The notes under the pieces: model-generated
Seen by the model: only the letters and a program-made list of their open reading frames with translations
Told to the model about the DNA's origin: nothing
Databases searched by the model: none
Part shown: positions 1-7,289 of the stretch, piece after piece
How positions within the stretch are numbered: position 1 is the stretch's first letter
Layout: every line of letters begins with the position of its first letter
Position numbers and translations under genes: made by a program
Source of the DNA: CAYLOC01 sp964385195
Lineage (GTDB): Bacteria; Actinomycetota; Actinomycetes; Propionibacteriales; Nocardioidaceae
Length of the DNA: 9,076 bases
Direction: 5' to 3'
NCBI GenBank assembly: GCA_964385195.1
Contig: CAYLOC010000138.1
Span: forward strand, 1-9,076

Positions 1-13
1 TGGGCCTGCCGGC

Positions 14-2710
14 TCAGGCGCCGGTGTCGGAAGCGACGACACCGCGGCGCATCGACCGGACGGTCTCCCGGACGGTGTCGCGTAGCGGCCCCTCGTCGAC
101 CACGTGGCCGATCTGCTCGGCCAGGTCCACCACCTGCTTGACCCACCGCACGAAGTCACCAGGGGCGAGGTCCACGTCTTCCAAGACGTCGCTCAATGAC
201 GCGCCACCTGCCCACCGGTACGCCGCCCACGCGAATCCCGTGTCCGGCTCCCGCAGGAAGTCCAGGTCGTGTTCGGCCTCGACCGCTGCGAGACGGCTCC
301 ACAGGTGTGCCATCTCCTCCAGCGCCCGTCGCACCACGCCGCCGGGGATCCGCGGCCGGCGCGCATCATCCGGAGCTCGTGACTCGAACACCAACGTCGA
401 GAGCGCTGCGGCGAGACCCGGTGCCGGAAGGTCCTCCCACACGCCGCGGCGGATCGACTCTGCGGCGACGAGGTCGAGTTCGCTGTAGATCCCGGCGAGC
501 ATCCCGCCGTCGGATGTCACCTTCTCCCCGTCGAGATAGCCGGTGTCCCGCAGTACCTCGCATACCCGGTTGAACTGGTGGACGATGGTGTTGGCCCGGG
601 AGTCGATGCGGCGGCGCAGCTTGCCGGCCTCCCGTTCCAACCGCAGGTATCGCTCGCCCCAGCGGGCATGGTCCTCCCGCTGCGGGCACTGGTGACAGGG
701 ATGCTGTCGCATCGCCGCGCGCAACCGGCGGATCTCGGGGTCCGGCCGGTCGGTTGGTGCGGTCGCGGTGTCGGCGCCGACGAAGTCCTGGAGCAGGTCG
801 CCCGCACGATCACGCAGGTGCCGCGCCAGCTCCGCGCGCTGTCGCGGGTCCTGGTGGTTGAACCCGCGCCGTACCCGGATGCGGGTCAGCGCCCGCACAG
901 GACGATCGAGGTCAGCCGCGGCCAGCCGACGGGTACGCCGGTCCTCGGTGACCAGACGCGGCCGGGGACCGTCCCGGCGCCCCGGTAGCGCCGCCTCGAC
1001 CACCACGGCCAGGCGCGGAGCGCGTTGCGGCAGCACGATCACATCGCCGACCCGCAGCTGGGCGAGAGCGTCCTGGGTGTCCTGCCGACGACGCCCCCGC
1101 CGGCTCCGGTCCGCCTCGTGGTCAGAGATACGACGACGCAGCCGCGCGTACTCCAGGAAGTCGCCGTGGTCGCAGGCCATCGCATCGGCGTACCCCGACA
1201 GCGCCTCCTGCGCCTTGCGGAGCTCACCGGCCAGTCCTACCACCGCCCGGTCGGCCTGGAACTGCGCGAACGAGGACTCCAGCAACTCCCGGGACCGCTC
1301 CATCCCGAACTGGCCGACCAGGTTCACCGCCATGTTGTACGACGGGCGGAACGACGATCGCAGGGGGTAGGTGCGGGTGGAGGCGAGCCCGGCAACCGCC
1401 TCCGGGTCGAAGCCGGCCTCCCACAACGTCACGGCGTGGCCCTCGACGTCAATCCCACGCCGGCCCGCGCGGCCGGTCAACTGCGTGTACTCCCCCGGGG
1501 TTACGTCGGCGTGGGTCTTGCCGTTCCACTTGCTCAGCCGGCTCAGGACGACCGACCGGGCCGGCATGTTGATCCCCAGTGCCAGCGTCTCGGTGGCGAA
1601 TACCGCCTTGACCAGTCCGCGGGAGAACAGCCCCTCCACACACTCCTTGAACACCGGCACGATGCCCGCGTGGTGACTGGCGTAGCCGTGCCGCAGTGCA
1701 CGCGCCCATGCTCGCGCGCCGAGCGTGTCCAGGTCGCGCGGATCGAGCGAGGCCATCGCCGCGCGGGTCGCGGCCTCGATCTCTGCCTCCTCGTCAGGTG
1801 AAGTTAACCTCACGTCAAGGTTGAGGCATTGGTCGACGGCGGCGTCGCAACCGGCACGGGAGAAGATGAACACCAGCGCGGGCAGCAGGGAGTCCTCGCG
1901 CAGCCGCCAGATCACGTCGGCCGGCCCGGGAACGAGGCGGCGGCCCTGCGGTCTCCGGTACGGTTGCCGTCGTCCACGGTGGCGTCCTCGCGCACCGTTG
2001 CGCCGCTCATCCCGGGCCATCCGGACCAAGGCAGGGTTGACCACGGCCTCCGGCTCGGGATCCCGCGTCTCCCCCGCGAACAGGTCGTGCAGGCGATGAC
2101 CGGCCATGACGTGCTGGAACAACGGGACCGGTCGGCGCTCCTCCACGATGACGTCGGTAGCGCCACGGACCGTGCTCAGCCACTCACCGAACTCCTCCGC
2201 GTTCGACACCGTGGCCGACAACGAGACCAGGGACACCGAGTCGGGGAGATGGATGATCACCTCCTCCCACACCGCCCCCCGGGAGCGGTCGGCAAGGTAG
2301 TGCACCTCGTCCATCGCCACCGAGGACAACCCGTGGAGGGCCGAGGAGCCGGAGTAGAGCATGTTGCGCAGTACCTCGGTGGTCATCACGACCACGGGTG
2401 CGTGCCCGTTGATGCTGTTGTCACCGGTCAGCAGACCCACCCGGTCCGGACCGTACCGGGCTACCAGGTCGTGGTACTTCTGGTTCGACAGCGCCTTGAT
2501 CGGGGTCGTGTAGAAGCACTTGCCGCCACGGGCGAGCGCGAGATGTACCGCGAACTCCCCCACGACCGTCTTCCCGGCTCCGGTCGGCGCCGCGACGAGG
2601 ACGCCGCGGCCGTCGGCCAGGGCATGGCAGGCGCGGACCTGGAAGTCGTCCAGTGCGAAGTCGTAGAGGCCCTCGAATTCGGCGGTGATGCTCCGGTGCG
2701 GGGTGCTCAT
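14..2710 (-). CDS. helY: Ski2-like DEAD/DEAH-box RNA helicase, HelY type
   Basis: This is a superfamily 2 ATP-dependent helicase of the Ski2/Mtr4 group, 898 residues, presumed cytoplasmic and acting on RNA. Visible motifs are Walker A APTGAGKT (41-48), DEVH (134-137), SAT (165-167), SHHAG (345-349), and motif VI QLTGRAGRRG (410-419). An arch/KOW-like part follows at about 550-610 (GDVIVL near 555). A Cys pair in HPCHQCP (C672, C675) comes next, and a DSHCT-type helical C-terminus runs from about 715 to 890. Length matches actinobacterial HelY (about 900 residues). I chose the ATG at 2710 because it overlaps the lipid kinase stop as ATGA. There is no Shine-Dalgarno sequence, so translation is probably coupled. 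The frame stays open for 87 more codons upstream, but that Arg/Pro-rich stretch is a shadow of the kinase gene. An Arg-rich insert sits at 236-258. The position downstream of tatC matches Rv2092c of M. tuberculosis. Its substrate is inferred from family only. Confidence 0.95.
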   Translation of the reverse strand: MSTPHRSITAEFEGLYDFALDDFQVRACHALADGRGVLVAAPTGAGKTVVGEFAVHLALARGGKCFYTTPIKALSNQKYHDLVARYGPDRVGLLTGDNSINGHAPVVVMTTEVLRNMLYSGSSALHGLSSVAMDEVHYLADRSRGAVWEEVIIHLPDSVSLVSLSATVSNAEEFGEWLSTVRGATDVIVEERRPVPLFQHVMAGHRLHDLFAGETRDPEPEAVVNPALVRMARDERRNGARGRHRGRRQPYRRPQGRRLVPGPADVIWRLREDSLLPALVFIFSRAGCDAAVDQCLNLDVRLTSPDEEAEIEAATRAAMASLDPRDLDTLGARAWARALRHGYASHHAGIVPVFKECVEGLFSRGLVKAVFATETLALGINMPARSVVLSRLSKWNGKTHADVTPGEYTQLTGRAGRRGIDVEGHAVTLWEAGFDPEAVAGLASTRTYPLRSSFRPSYNMAVNLVGQFGMERSRELLESSFAQFQADRAVVGLAGELRKAQEALSGYADAMACDHGDFLEYARLRRRISDHEADRSRRGRRRQDTQDALAQLRVGDVIVLPQRAPRLAVVVEAALPGRRDGPRPRLVTEDRRTRRLAAADLDRPVRALTRIRVRRGFNHQDPRQRAELARHLRDRAGDLLQDFVGADTATAPTDRPDPEIRRLRAAMRQHPCHQCPQREDHARWGERYLRLEREAGKLRRRIDSRANTIVHQFNRVCEVLRDTGYLDGEKVTSDGGMLAGIYSELDLVAAESIRRGVWEDLPAPGLAAALSTLVFESRAPDDARRPRIPGGVVRRALEEMAHLWSRLAAVEAEHDLDFLREPDTGFAWAAYRWAGGASLSDVLEDVDLAPGDFVRWVKQVVDLAEQIGHVVDEGPLRDTVRETVRSMRRGVVASDTGA

Positions 2711-3588
2711 GGGGTAGGCGTGAACACCTCGGCAGCGGCGGGCTCGACCTCGACGGTGACCGGCAGCGGCCCGAGCCGCTCGCCGTCGGCATAGGCGACG
2801 CAGCCGGGGGCCTCCAGGCGGACGCGGCGGACCCGGTGCCGTTGGTACGCCGGATGGGTCACGTGGGTGCCGCGGAACAGTCGCGGGAAGACCCGCAGCA
2901 GCTCCCGTCGCGTGACGGGTGTGATCACGACGACGTCCAGGAGCCCGTCGTCTGGTGCGGCGCCCTCGCACATCCGGATCCCGCCGCCGTAGGATGCGGT
3001 GTTGCCCACCGCAACGAGCATCGCCTCCTGCTCCACCGTGGAGCCGTCCAAGGTCATCGTGTACGGCAGCGGACGGAACACACGGAGCTCACCGAGTGTC
3101 GCCAGCGTGTAGCGCAGCTGCCCCCGCGGCCACGACCGGGCGTTCGCCCGCTCGTTCACCGCGCTGTCGAAACCGCTGGCAAGGACGGTTCCGAAGCGCT
3201 CGGACCCGGCCACTGCGAGGTCGATGCGCCGGGTGCGTCCGCCGGTGACCACTCGGGCGGCCGCGACCGGGTCGCCGTGCGGGATGCCGAGCCCACGGGC
3301 CAGGTCGTTCCCGGTCCCGACCGAGATCAGCCCGAGCCGCGTCCGGCTTCCGCCGAGCGCCTGGAGGGCGAGGTGGGCGATCCCGTCACCCCCCATCGTG
3401 ACCAGGACGTCGTACTCCTCCGCCACCGCCTTGTGCGCGAGTGCAGCGGACTCCGCCGCGGACGCGCCCCGCATGGTGGTGACGGCGTACCCGGCCGCCT
3501 CCAGGGTCGCGACGACCTGGGGAATCCGGAGCACATGCCGCCCCTTGCCGGTCGCGGGGTTCACCAGGAGCGCGAGTGTTGCTGCCAC
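2707..3588 (-). CDS. Diacylglycerol kinase family (DagK/YegS/LCB5-like) lipid kinase
   Basis: A 293-residue soluble lipid kinase that should phosphorylate diacylglycerol or a related lipid with ATP at the inner membrane face, giving phosphatidic acid. Family marks are LLVNPATGKG near the N-terminus (7-16), the nucleotide-binding GGDG (66-69), GTGNDLAR (91-98), the NTASYGGG segment (196-203), PDDGLLD (212-218) and YADGE near the C-terminus (266-270). The residue after GGDG is Ile where many members have Thr. Length is normal for the family. The start is GTG at 3588; it is the only start that keeps the N-terminal strand, but no clear Shine-Dalgarno precedes it. The gene lies 40 bases after the small unknown gene and overlaps helY by ATGA, so it is likely in the same transcript. 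Family assignment is firm; the exact lipid substrate is not shown by the sequence. Confidence 0.92.
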   Translation of the reverse strand: MAATLALLVNPATGKGRHVLRIPQVVATLEAAGYAVTTMRGASAAESAALAHKAVAEEYDVLVTMGGDGIAHLALQALGGSRTRLGLISVGTGNDLARGLGIPHGDPVAAARVVTGGRTRRIDLAVAGSERFGTVLASGFDSAVNERANARSWPRGQLRYTLATLGELRVFRPLPYTMTLDGSTVEQEAMLVAVGNTASYGGGIRMCEGAAPDDGLLDVVVITPVTRRELLRVFPRLFRGTHVTHPAYQRHRVRRVRLEAPGCVAYADGERLGPLPVTVEVEPAAAEVFTPTP

Positions 3589-3628
3589 GCTGTACGACGA
3601 TACTTGACCACGCGGTGCGACCCCGCGG

Positions 3629-4009
3629 TCAGAGTGTCAGCGACACCGTGAACCGGCCTGGCGTGGACCCGACTGCTCGTGCGACGCGGCGTAGCGTCTC
3701 ACAGGCGAGGCCGGCGTCGAAGTCGACCCCGGGAACTCCCGCGGTGACCCGGTTGTCCACCGTGACCAACAGCACCTCTCCGTAGTGCCAGGCTTGGTGC
3801 GCATCGTGCCGGTGCCGGCTTGGGCACACCACGTTCGGGAACGCGGCGTCGACAGCCAGCAGATCCAGTTCCTGCCGGTGCGCCCCCGAACGCAGGTGCC
3901 CGCGTACATGCGGTCCACCGCGGAGTGCGGTCTCGGTGACCCAGACCACCTCCTCGCCGCCGACCCAGTCCGGGAGGTCGAACGGGTCGAAATCGGCGAT
4001 CGTGCTCAT
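3629..4009 (-). CDS. Unrecognised small protein, 126 residues
   Basis: I do not recognise this protein. It has no signal peptide and no membrane segment, so it is probably cytoplasmic. It opens with an acidic, aromatic stretch (DPFDLPDW at 8-15). A His-rich centre follows with H66, H68, H71 and H75 in the segment RHRHDAHQAWH, preceded by C62. A mixed alpha/beta-like C-terminus contains C103. Coding status is supported by fit in the operon (60 bases after tatC, 40 before the lipid kinase), a ribosome binding site, and a protein composition unlike the Arg/Pro/Ser-rich shadow frames. Two in-frame ATGs occur, at 4015 and 4009. The GGGGGA run at 4015-4020 lies 5 bases before the second and touches the first, so 4009 is preferred. 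The His cluster could bind metal, but that is only a guess. It is likely cotranscribed with tatC and the kinase. Confidence 0.78.
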   Translation of the reverse strand: MSTIADFDPFDLPDWVGGEEVVWVTETALRGGPHVRGHLRSGAHRQELDLLAVDAAFPNVVCPSRHRHDAHQAWHYGEVLLVTVDNRVTAGVPGVDFDAGLACETLRRVARAVGSTPGRFTVSLTL

Positions 4010-4014
4010 CGGCA

Positions 4015-4020
4015 TCCCCC
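4015..4020 (-). promoter_or_regulatory. Ribosome binding site deciding the start of the 126-residue gene
   Basis: On the minus strand GGGGGA lies five bases upstream of the ATG at 4009 and overlaps the alternative ATG at 4015. This spacing favours 4009. A C-run just upstream (4021-4024 and 4027-4030) could pair with it. Confidence 0.5.
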
Positions 4021-4069
4021 GGGGTTGGGGCCTCGGCCGCCGGCTCGATGCCGGTCAGACGCTCGCGGG

Positions 4070-4915
4070 TCACTCCAGCGGTGAGGCCTGGTCGTCGTCG
4101 AAGTCAGAGTAGTCGACTGACGCCTCACCGGCTCTGCGGCGGTCCACCAGCCAGGCGATGAGTTCAGAGAGCAGGAACAACCCTGCCATCGGTATGCCGA
4201 GCAGCAGCATCGTGACCGGGTCGGTCGAGGGCGTGGCGACTGCGGCGAACACGAACGTGCCAAAGACGATCCACGGACGCCACCGCTTGAGGTGGCGGGC
4301 ACGGACGACGCCGGCAAGGTTGAGCATGATCACGAACAGGGGGATTTCGAAGGCGACCCCGAACACCAGCAGGACCCGCACCATGAACATGAAGTAGTGG
4401 TTGAGGTCGATCAGGTTCGTGATGTCGTCGCTGGGGGTGAAACCCAGCAGTACGTGCAGGCCCTTCGGCATCACCCAGTAGCCCAGGAGAACGCCGAGGA
4501 TGAACAGGGGCCCGGCGACCGAGGCAAAGATCCGCGACCACTTCTTCTCGTTGCCGTACAGCCCCGGCATGATGAAGGCCCAGATCTGGTACAGCCACAC
4601 CGGGGAGGCGAGGACGATCCCGACCGCGACCGAGACCTTGCTCTTGAGCAGGAACGGTCCGGCGACGTTGTTGATGACCGCGTGGATCTCCGCCTGCCGG
4701 TCCGGGTTCGCCGCGCGGATCACCTCTTTGAACGGGTGCATCAACAACGTGATCACCTGGTCGTAGAAGATCCACCCCAGGATCAGGAACGCCAAGATGG
4801 CGCAGATGGAGATGAACAAGCGCTTACGCAACTCGCGCAGGTGTTCCCGCAGGGTCATCGTGCCGTCAGGTGGCGGCTTCGGATGGCCTTTCCCGGGGCG
4901 GAGGGACAACGTCAC
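4070..4915 (-). CDS. tatC: Twin-arginine translocase subunit TatC
   Basis: TatC is the multispanning receptor of the Tat pathway; it binds the twin-arginine signal of folded export substrates and recruits TatA in the cytoplasmic membrane. The 281-residue product has the N-terminal HLRELRKRL (25-33), SPVWLYQIWAF and PGLYGNEK (104-124) with the conserved loop Glu at 123, FGVAFEIPL (185-193) with the membrane Glu at 190, and ATPSTDP (227-233). Six membrane segments are visible at about 34-52, 94-116, 131-149, 173-198, 213-228 and 233-256. The C-terminal tail is acidic (DYSDFDDD). The start is GTG at 4915, supported by GGAGGT eight bases upstream. A later Met at residue 20 would also keep the family core but lacks that support. 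It follows tatA by 18 bases, so the two are cotranscribed. No TatB-like gene is seen here; in actinobacteria it usually lies elsewhere. Confidence 0.97.
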   Translation of the reverse strand: MTLSLRPGKGHPKPPPDGTMTLREHLRELRKRLFISICAILAFLILGWIFYDQVITLLMHPFKEVIRAANPDRQAEIHAVINNVAGPFLLKSKVSVAVGIVLASPVWLYQIWAFIMPGLYGNEKKWSRIFASVAGPLFILGVLLGYWVMPKGLHVLLGFTPSDDITNLIDLNHYFMFMVRVLLVFGVAFEIPLFVIMLNLAGVVRARHLKRWRPWIVFGTFVFAAVATPSTDPVTMLLLGIPMAGLFLLSELIAWLVDRRRAGEASVDYSDFDDDQASPLE

Positions 4916-4922
4916 GTAGGTG

Positions 4923-4928
4923 ACCTCC
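4923..4928 (-). promoter_or_regulatory. Strong ribosome binding site of tatC
   Basis: GGAGGT on the minus strand lies in the 18-base gap after the tatA TAA stop, seven to eight bases before the tatC GTG. It fixes 4915 as the start in preference to the internal ATG 19 codons later. Confidence 0.8.
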
Positions 4929-4933
4929 GCGGA

Positions 4934-5251
4934 TTAGCTACCGGTCTGGTGGTGCGGTTCCGCAGCCGACTCGGTGGAGGTGGAAGAGGTGGTGGGAGTG
5001 GTCGTCGAGGATCCGGTGATCTGCGGGGGCTGGGAGGCCGTGTGGTCCTGCTGCTCGGCAGTGTCGGTCTCGGCCTCATCGTCTTCGTGCATGAGGCCCT
5101 TCGTCTCGGACTTGAAGATCCGTAACGCACGGCCGGTTCCGCGTGCGATCTCGGGAAGCTTCTTCCCGCCGAAGATCAACAGCACAACGAGCAGGACAAT
5201 GACCAGCTCGGGCCAGCCCAGTGTGCCGACCACGGGGATTGCGAGATCCAT
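4934..5251 (-). CDS. tatA: Sec-independent translocase subunit TatA
   Basis: TatA oligomers form the export path for folded proteins bearing twin-arginine signals, together with TatC. The 105-residue product has a short N-terminal membrane helix (about 11-27, LGWPELVIVLLVVLLIF) and the FG hinge (F27 G28). An amphipathic helix follows with GKKLPEIARGTGRALRIFKSE (29-49). The tail is polar, acidic at first and then rich in Thr, Ser and Pro (about 75-105), so it is probably disordered. The IFKSE segment is typical of actinobacterial TatA. The start is ATG at 5251 with a modest GAGG five bases upstream. The stop is TAA. The gene follows pafC after 92 bases and precedes tatC by 18. It could be called TatB by length, but the FGGKKLPE form and the position before tatC favour TatA. 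Confidence 0.95.
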   Translation of the reverse strand: MDLAIPVVGTLGWPELVIVLLVVLLIFGGKKLPEIARGTGRALRIFKSETKGLMHEDDEAETDTAEQQDHTASQPPQITGSSTTTPTTSSTSTESAAEPHHQTGS

Positions 5252-5281
5252 GTTCGCCTCTTCGGTCGAGTCCGGATGGGA

Positions 5282-5303
5282 CGTACTCCTTCACCATAGT
5301 ACG
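5282..5303. repeat. Inverted repeat upstream of tatA
   Basis: Two perfect six-base arms, CGTACT at 5282-5287 and AGTACG at 5298-5303, flank a ten-base centre. The repeat overlaps the candidate -10 element of tatA and ends about 30 bases before the tatA start. It could be an operator half-site pair or chance; sequence alone cannot decide. Confidence 0.3.
5296..5301 (-). promoter_or_regulatory. tatA: Candidate -10 element for tatA
   Basis: TACTAT on the minus strand fits the TAnnnT form of a housekeeping -10 box and lies 44 bases before the tatA ATG, in the largest gap between pafC and helY. A -35 box at 17 bases (TGCTCA) matches the consensus at only three of six positions, so this is tentative. 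Confidence 0.3.
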
Positions 5304-5310
5304 CGCTTCC

Positions 5311-5326
5311 GCTGCTGGTGAGCAGC
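5311..5326. repeat. Short hairpin in the pafC-tatA gap
   Basis: GCTGCT and AGCAGC form a perfect six-base stem around a four-base loop, about 18 bases after the pafC stop. No T-run follows on the minus strand, so it is not a convincing intrinsic terminator. It might stabilise the 3' end of an upstream transcript. Confidence 0.3.
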
Positions 5327-5343
5327 CCAGCCGTGGGGTCTGC

Positions 5344-6315
5344 TCAGGTTTCGCCGTACTGTGCCAACGCCTCCGCAGCGGTGGCACGAACGCCCTCGGC
5401 GATGGTGTCCGGCTCGATGACGTGTGCCTGCCCCCCGAGCCGCAGGATGAGCTGTTCGACCCAGCGCGGATCGTTGTACCGCAGGGAGACACGCAGCCGC
5501 CCGTCCGAGAGCTCTGTCACGTCCTCCAGGGGGAAGTACTCCACCACCCACCGTGCGGAGGCGGCCAGCTCCACGACCGCCACCCCGTCGGCGGGGTCCG
5601 GCTGGTAGATGCCATCGGACAGGTCGAGCCGCCGGGCGGTCACGGGGGGTTCGGCCGGGGCGTCGAGGACGGTTGCGGACAGGATGCGGTCGAAGCGGAA
5701 CAGCCGGGTCTCCTGGGCCCGGTGGCACCAGGCCTCCAGGTACTGTCTGCCGCCGGACACCAGCACGCGCATCGGGTCAGCGTCGCGTTCGGTGGTCTCG
5801 TCCCGGCTCGGGACGTAGTAGGTCAGATGGACGCGCCGGTTCTCCTGCAGTGCCTGTTCGACCGCCGCGTTGGTCTCCTCCGAGCCGGGATCGGCCTGCA
5901 CCTCGACGACATCAGCCGGCGCGGCGCTCTCGCCTGCCGCGGCCTCGAGTTTGGCCAGCGCACGGTTCACCGCGTCCCGCTGCTGCGGCCCGCAGTACTC
6001 GCGCAGTCCGCGCAGGGCCACGATCAGTGCCAGCGCCTCCGTCGGCTCGAGCCTGCGAGGCCGGTCGAGGAACTCTGCGTTGCTCAGCCGGATGATCCCC
6101 TCACCGTCCAGCGCATCCACGTCGACCTCGATCAGGTCGCCGGGGAGCAGTCCCGGCAGGCCGCAGAACCACAGCGCCTTCAGGTCGGCCACGATCTGCT
6201 TGGCGGGAACCCCGAAGTCGGCGGCCACCTCATCGACGTGGATCCCGTCCCGGCGTTGCAGGTACGGCACCAGCTCCAGCATCCGGGCCACCTGTGTGGA
6301 AGAACGCGCGCTCAT
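5344..6315 (-). CDS. pafC: WYL-domain transcriptional regulator PafC
   Basis: PafC pairs with PafB; in mycobacteria the PafBC complex activates the RecA-independent DNA-damage response, including the Pup-proteasome link. The 323-residue product has an N-terminal winged-helix-like part (about 5-50), a WYL domain (about 145-215, core GGRQYLEAWCHRA and LFRFDRI), and a C-terminal WCX-type extension (about 225-320). The WYL signature reads QYL here, lacking the Trp. The ATG at 6315 overlaps the pafB stop as ATGA and has a GGGG run just upstream. The frame stays open for 51 more codons upstream, but that stretch is a shadow of pafB. The overlap suggests coupled, near-equal synthesis of the two partners. 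The gene order matches mycobacterial pafB-pafC-tatA-tatC. Confidence 0.93.
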   Translation of the reverse strand: MSARSSTQVARMLELVPYLQRRDGIHVDEVAADFGVPAKQIVADLKALWFCGLPGLLPGDLIEVDVDALDGEGIIRLSNAEFLDRPRRLEPTEALALIVALRGLREYCGPQQRDAVNRALAKLEAAAGESAAPADVVEVQADPGSEETNAAVEQALQENRRVHLTYYVPSRDETTERDADPMRVLVSGGRQYLEAWCHRAQETRLFRFDRILSATVLDAPAEPPVTARRLDLSDGIYQPDPADGVAVVELAASARWVVEYFPLEDVTELSDGRLRVSLRYNDPRWVEQLILRLGGQAHVIEPDTIAEGVRATAAEALAQYGET

Positions 6316-7280
6316 GCCTGCCCCGCCTCGGCCAGGACACCGTGCAGCCGGCGTACGACGGCCTCCCGCACCTCGTCGGGCCCGACGACGACGGCGTCCG
6401 CGCCCAGGTCCAGCACCTCGTCGGCCAGCGCCGCTTCCCGGACATAGGGCAGGTCCACCTCGGTCCACCCCTCTCCCCCCTCGCGCACAGCAACGGCTCG
6501 TCGGCGCAGGGCCTCCCCCGCCCCCCGGCGTAACCGCACGGTGGCGCTGTTCCGCGGCTCGGTCGGGGCGAGGCTCCCGGCGAGGTCACGCAGCCGCACG
6601 TTCTCGGGGCGCTGAAAGTCCCCGGGCTTCCCGTCGAACCTCACCTCGCTGGTGAAGCGCGACAACCGGAACATCCGCGGTGCTTCCCGGTCGCGGTCCT
6701 GTCCGACGACGTACCAGTGGCCGTGCCAGGACACGATCCCCCACGGCTCGAGGCGACGGTCCGCCGCGGTGTCGGCGCCGGCCGCCTGGTACTGGAAGCG
6801 GACGGGCGTCTGCGACATCACAGCGTCGAGGATGGGGTCGAACGCGGCCTCGTTGCTGTCCAGCCGGGGTTCGAGCAGCTGCAGGCGCTCCTCGTCGAGG
6901 TCGGCTCCGCCTGCACGCATCCGGCGCAGAGCCCGACTGGACGCGGAGGCAAGGCGCGCCTGCTGCCAGACCCGCGCCGCGAGCCCCACCACCGCCGCCT
7001 CGTCCGCGGCGAGCCGGACTTCGGGCAGCTCGAACTCATCGCGCCGGATCCGGTAGCCGGGCTCGTCCTCGAACGCCTTGTTGATGGTGCCGGTCTCGAT
7101 CGGGACGCCGATGACGCGGAGCTCTTCCTTGTCCCGGTCGAACATCCGGTCGAAGGCATCGTCGGACAGGCCGTGGTAGCCCTCCACGGCCTCGCGAATC
7201 CGCTCCTTGCTGACGAAGGTGCGGCTGACGAGGAGGCAGATCGTCAGGTTCATCAGCCGCTCGCTCTTCCGCGCCGTCAT
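6312..7280 (-). CDS. pafB: WYL-domain transcriptional regulator PafB
   Basis: PafB is the first of the paired WYL regulators encoded beside pafA; with PafC it acts as a DNA-damage-responsive transcription activator in mycobacteria. The 322-residue product has an N-terminal helix-turn-helix part starting KSERLMNLTICLL (5-17) with the recognition region about 24-58, a WYL domain at about 155-212 (GHWYVVGQD at 187-195, MFRLSRF at 203-209) and a C-terminal WCX-like part (225-320). The signature reads WYV rather than WYL. The start is ATG at 7280 with AGGG about seven bases upstream. The gene begins only nine bases after the FKBP stop, so it is probably read through from it. Length and neighbours fit PafB well; whether the pair acts as activator in this species is inferred from mycobacteria. 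Confidence 0.94.
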   Translation of the reverse strand: MTARKSERLMNLTICLLVSRTFVSKERIREAVEGYHGLSDDAFDRMFDRDKEELRVIGVPIETGTINKAFEDEPGYRIRRDEFELPEVRLAADEAAVVGLAARVWQQARLASASSRALRRMRAGGADLDEERLQLLEPRLDSNEAAFDPILDAVMSQTPVRFQYQAAGADTAADRRLEPWGIVSWHGHWYVVGQDRDREAPRMFRLSRFTSEVRFDGKPGDFQRPENVRLRDLAGSLAPTEPRNSATVRLRRGAGEALRRRAVAVREGGEGWTEVDLPYVREAALADEVLDLGADAVVVGPDEVREAVVRRLHGVLAEAGQA

Positions 7281-7289
7281 CGCAGATCC

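Noticed and set aside
1829..2794. Plus-strand open frame of 321 codons opposite helY
   Set aside because: The minus strand carries the full set of helicase motifs here; the plus frame has low-complexity His/Gly/Arg/Val composition typical of shadows.
2711..2971. N-terminal extension of the helicase by 87 codons
   Set aside because: The stretch is Arg/Pro/Gly-rich, lies wholly inside the kinase gene, and the ATG at 2710 gives the standard ATGA overlap and a family-like N-terminus.
2836..3651. Plus-strand open frame of 271 codons opposite the lipid kinase
   Set aside because: It is a shadow of the kinase gene, with no recognisable domain and no support from spacing or a ribosome binding site.
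5076..5492. Minus-strand open frame overlapping pafC, the gap and tatA, with an internal ATG right after the candidate -10 box
   Set aside because: It is out of frame with two confident genes, and its product is a low-complexity shadow.
5221..6447. Long open frame of 408 codons on the plus strand, antisense to tatA and pafC
   Set aside because: It lies opposite firmly identified genes, its translation resembles no family, and long antisense frames are expected in high-GC coding DNA.
6316..6468. N-terminal extension of pafC by 51 codons
   Set aside because: It lies within pafB, is Arg/Gly-rich, and the ATG at 6315 gives the ATGA overlap and the expected N-terminus.
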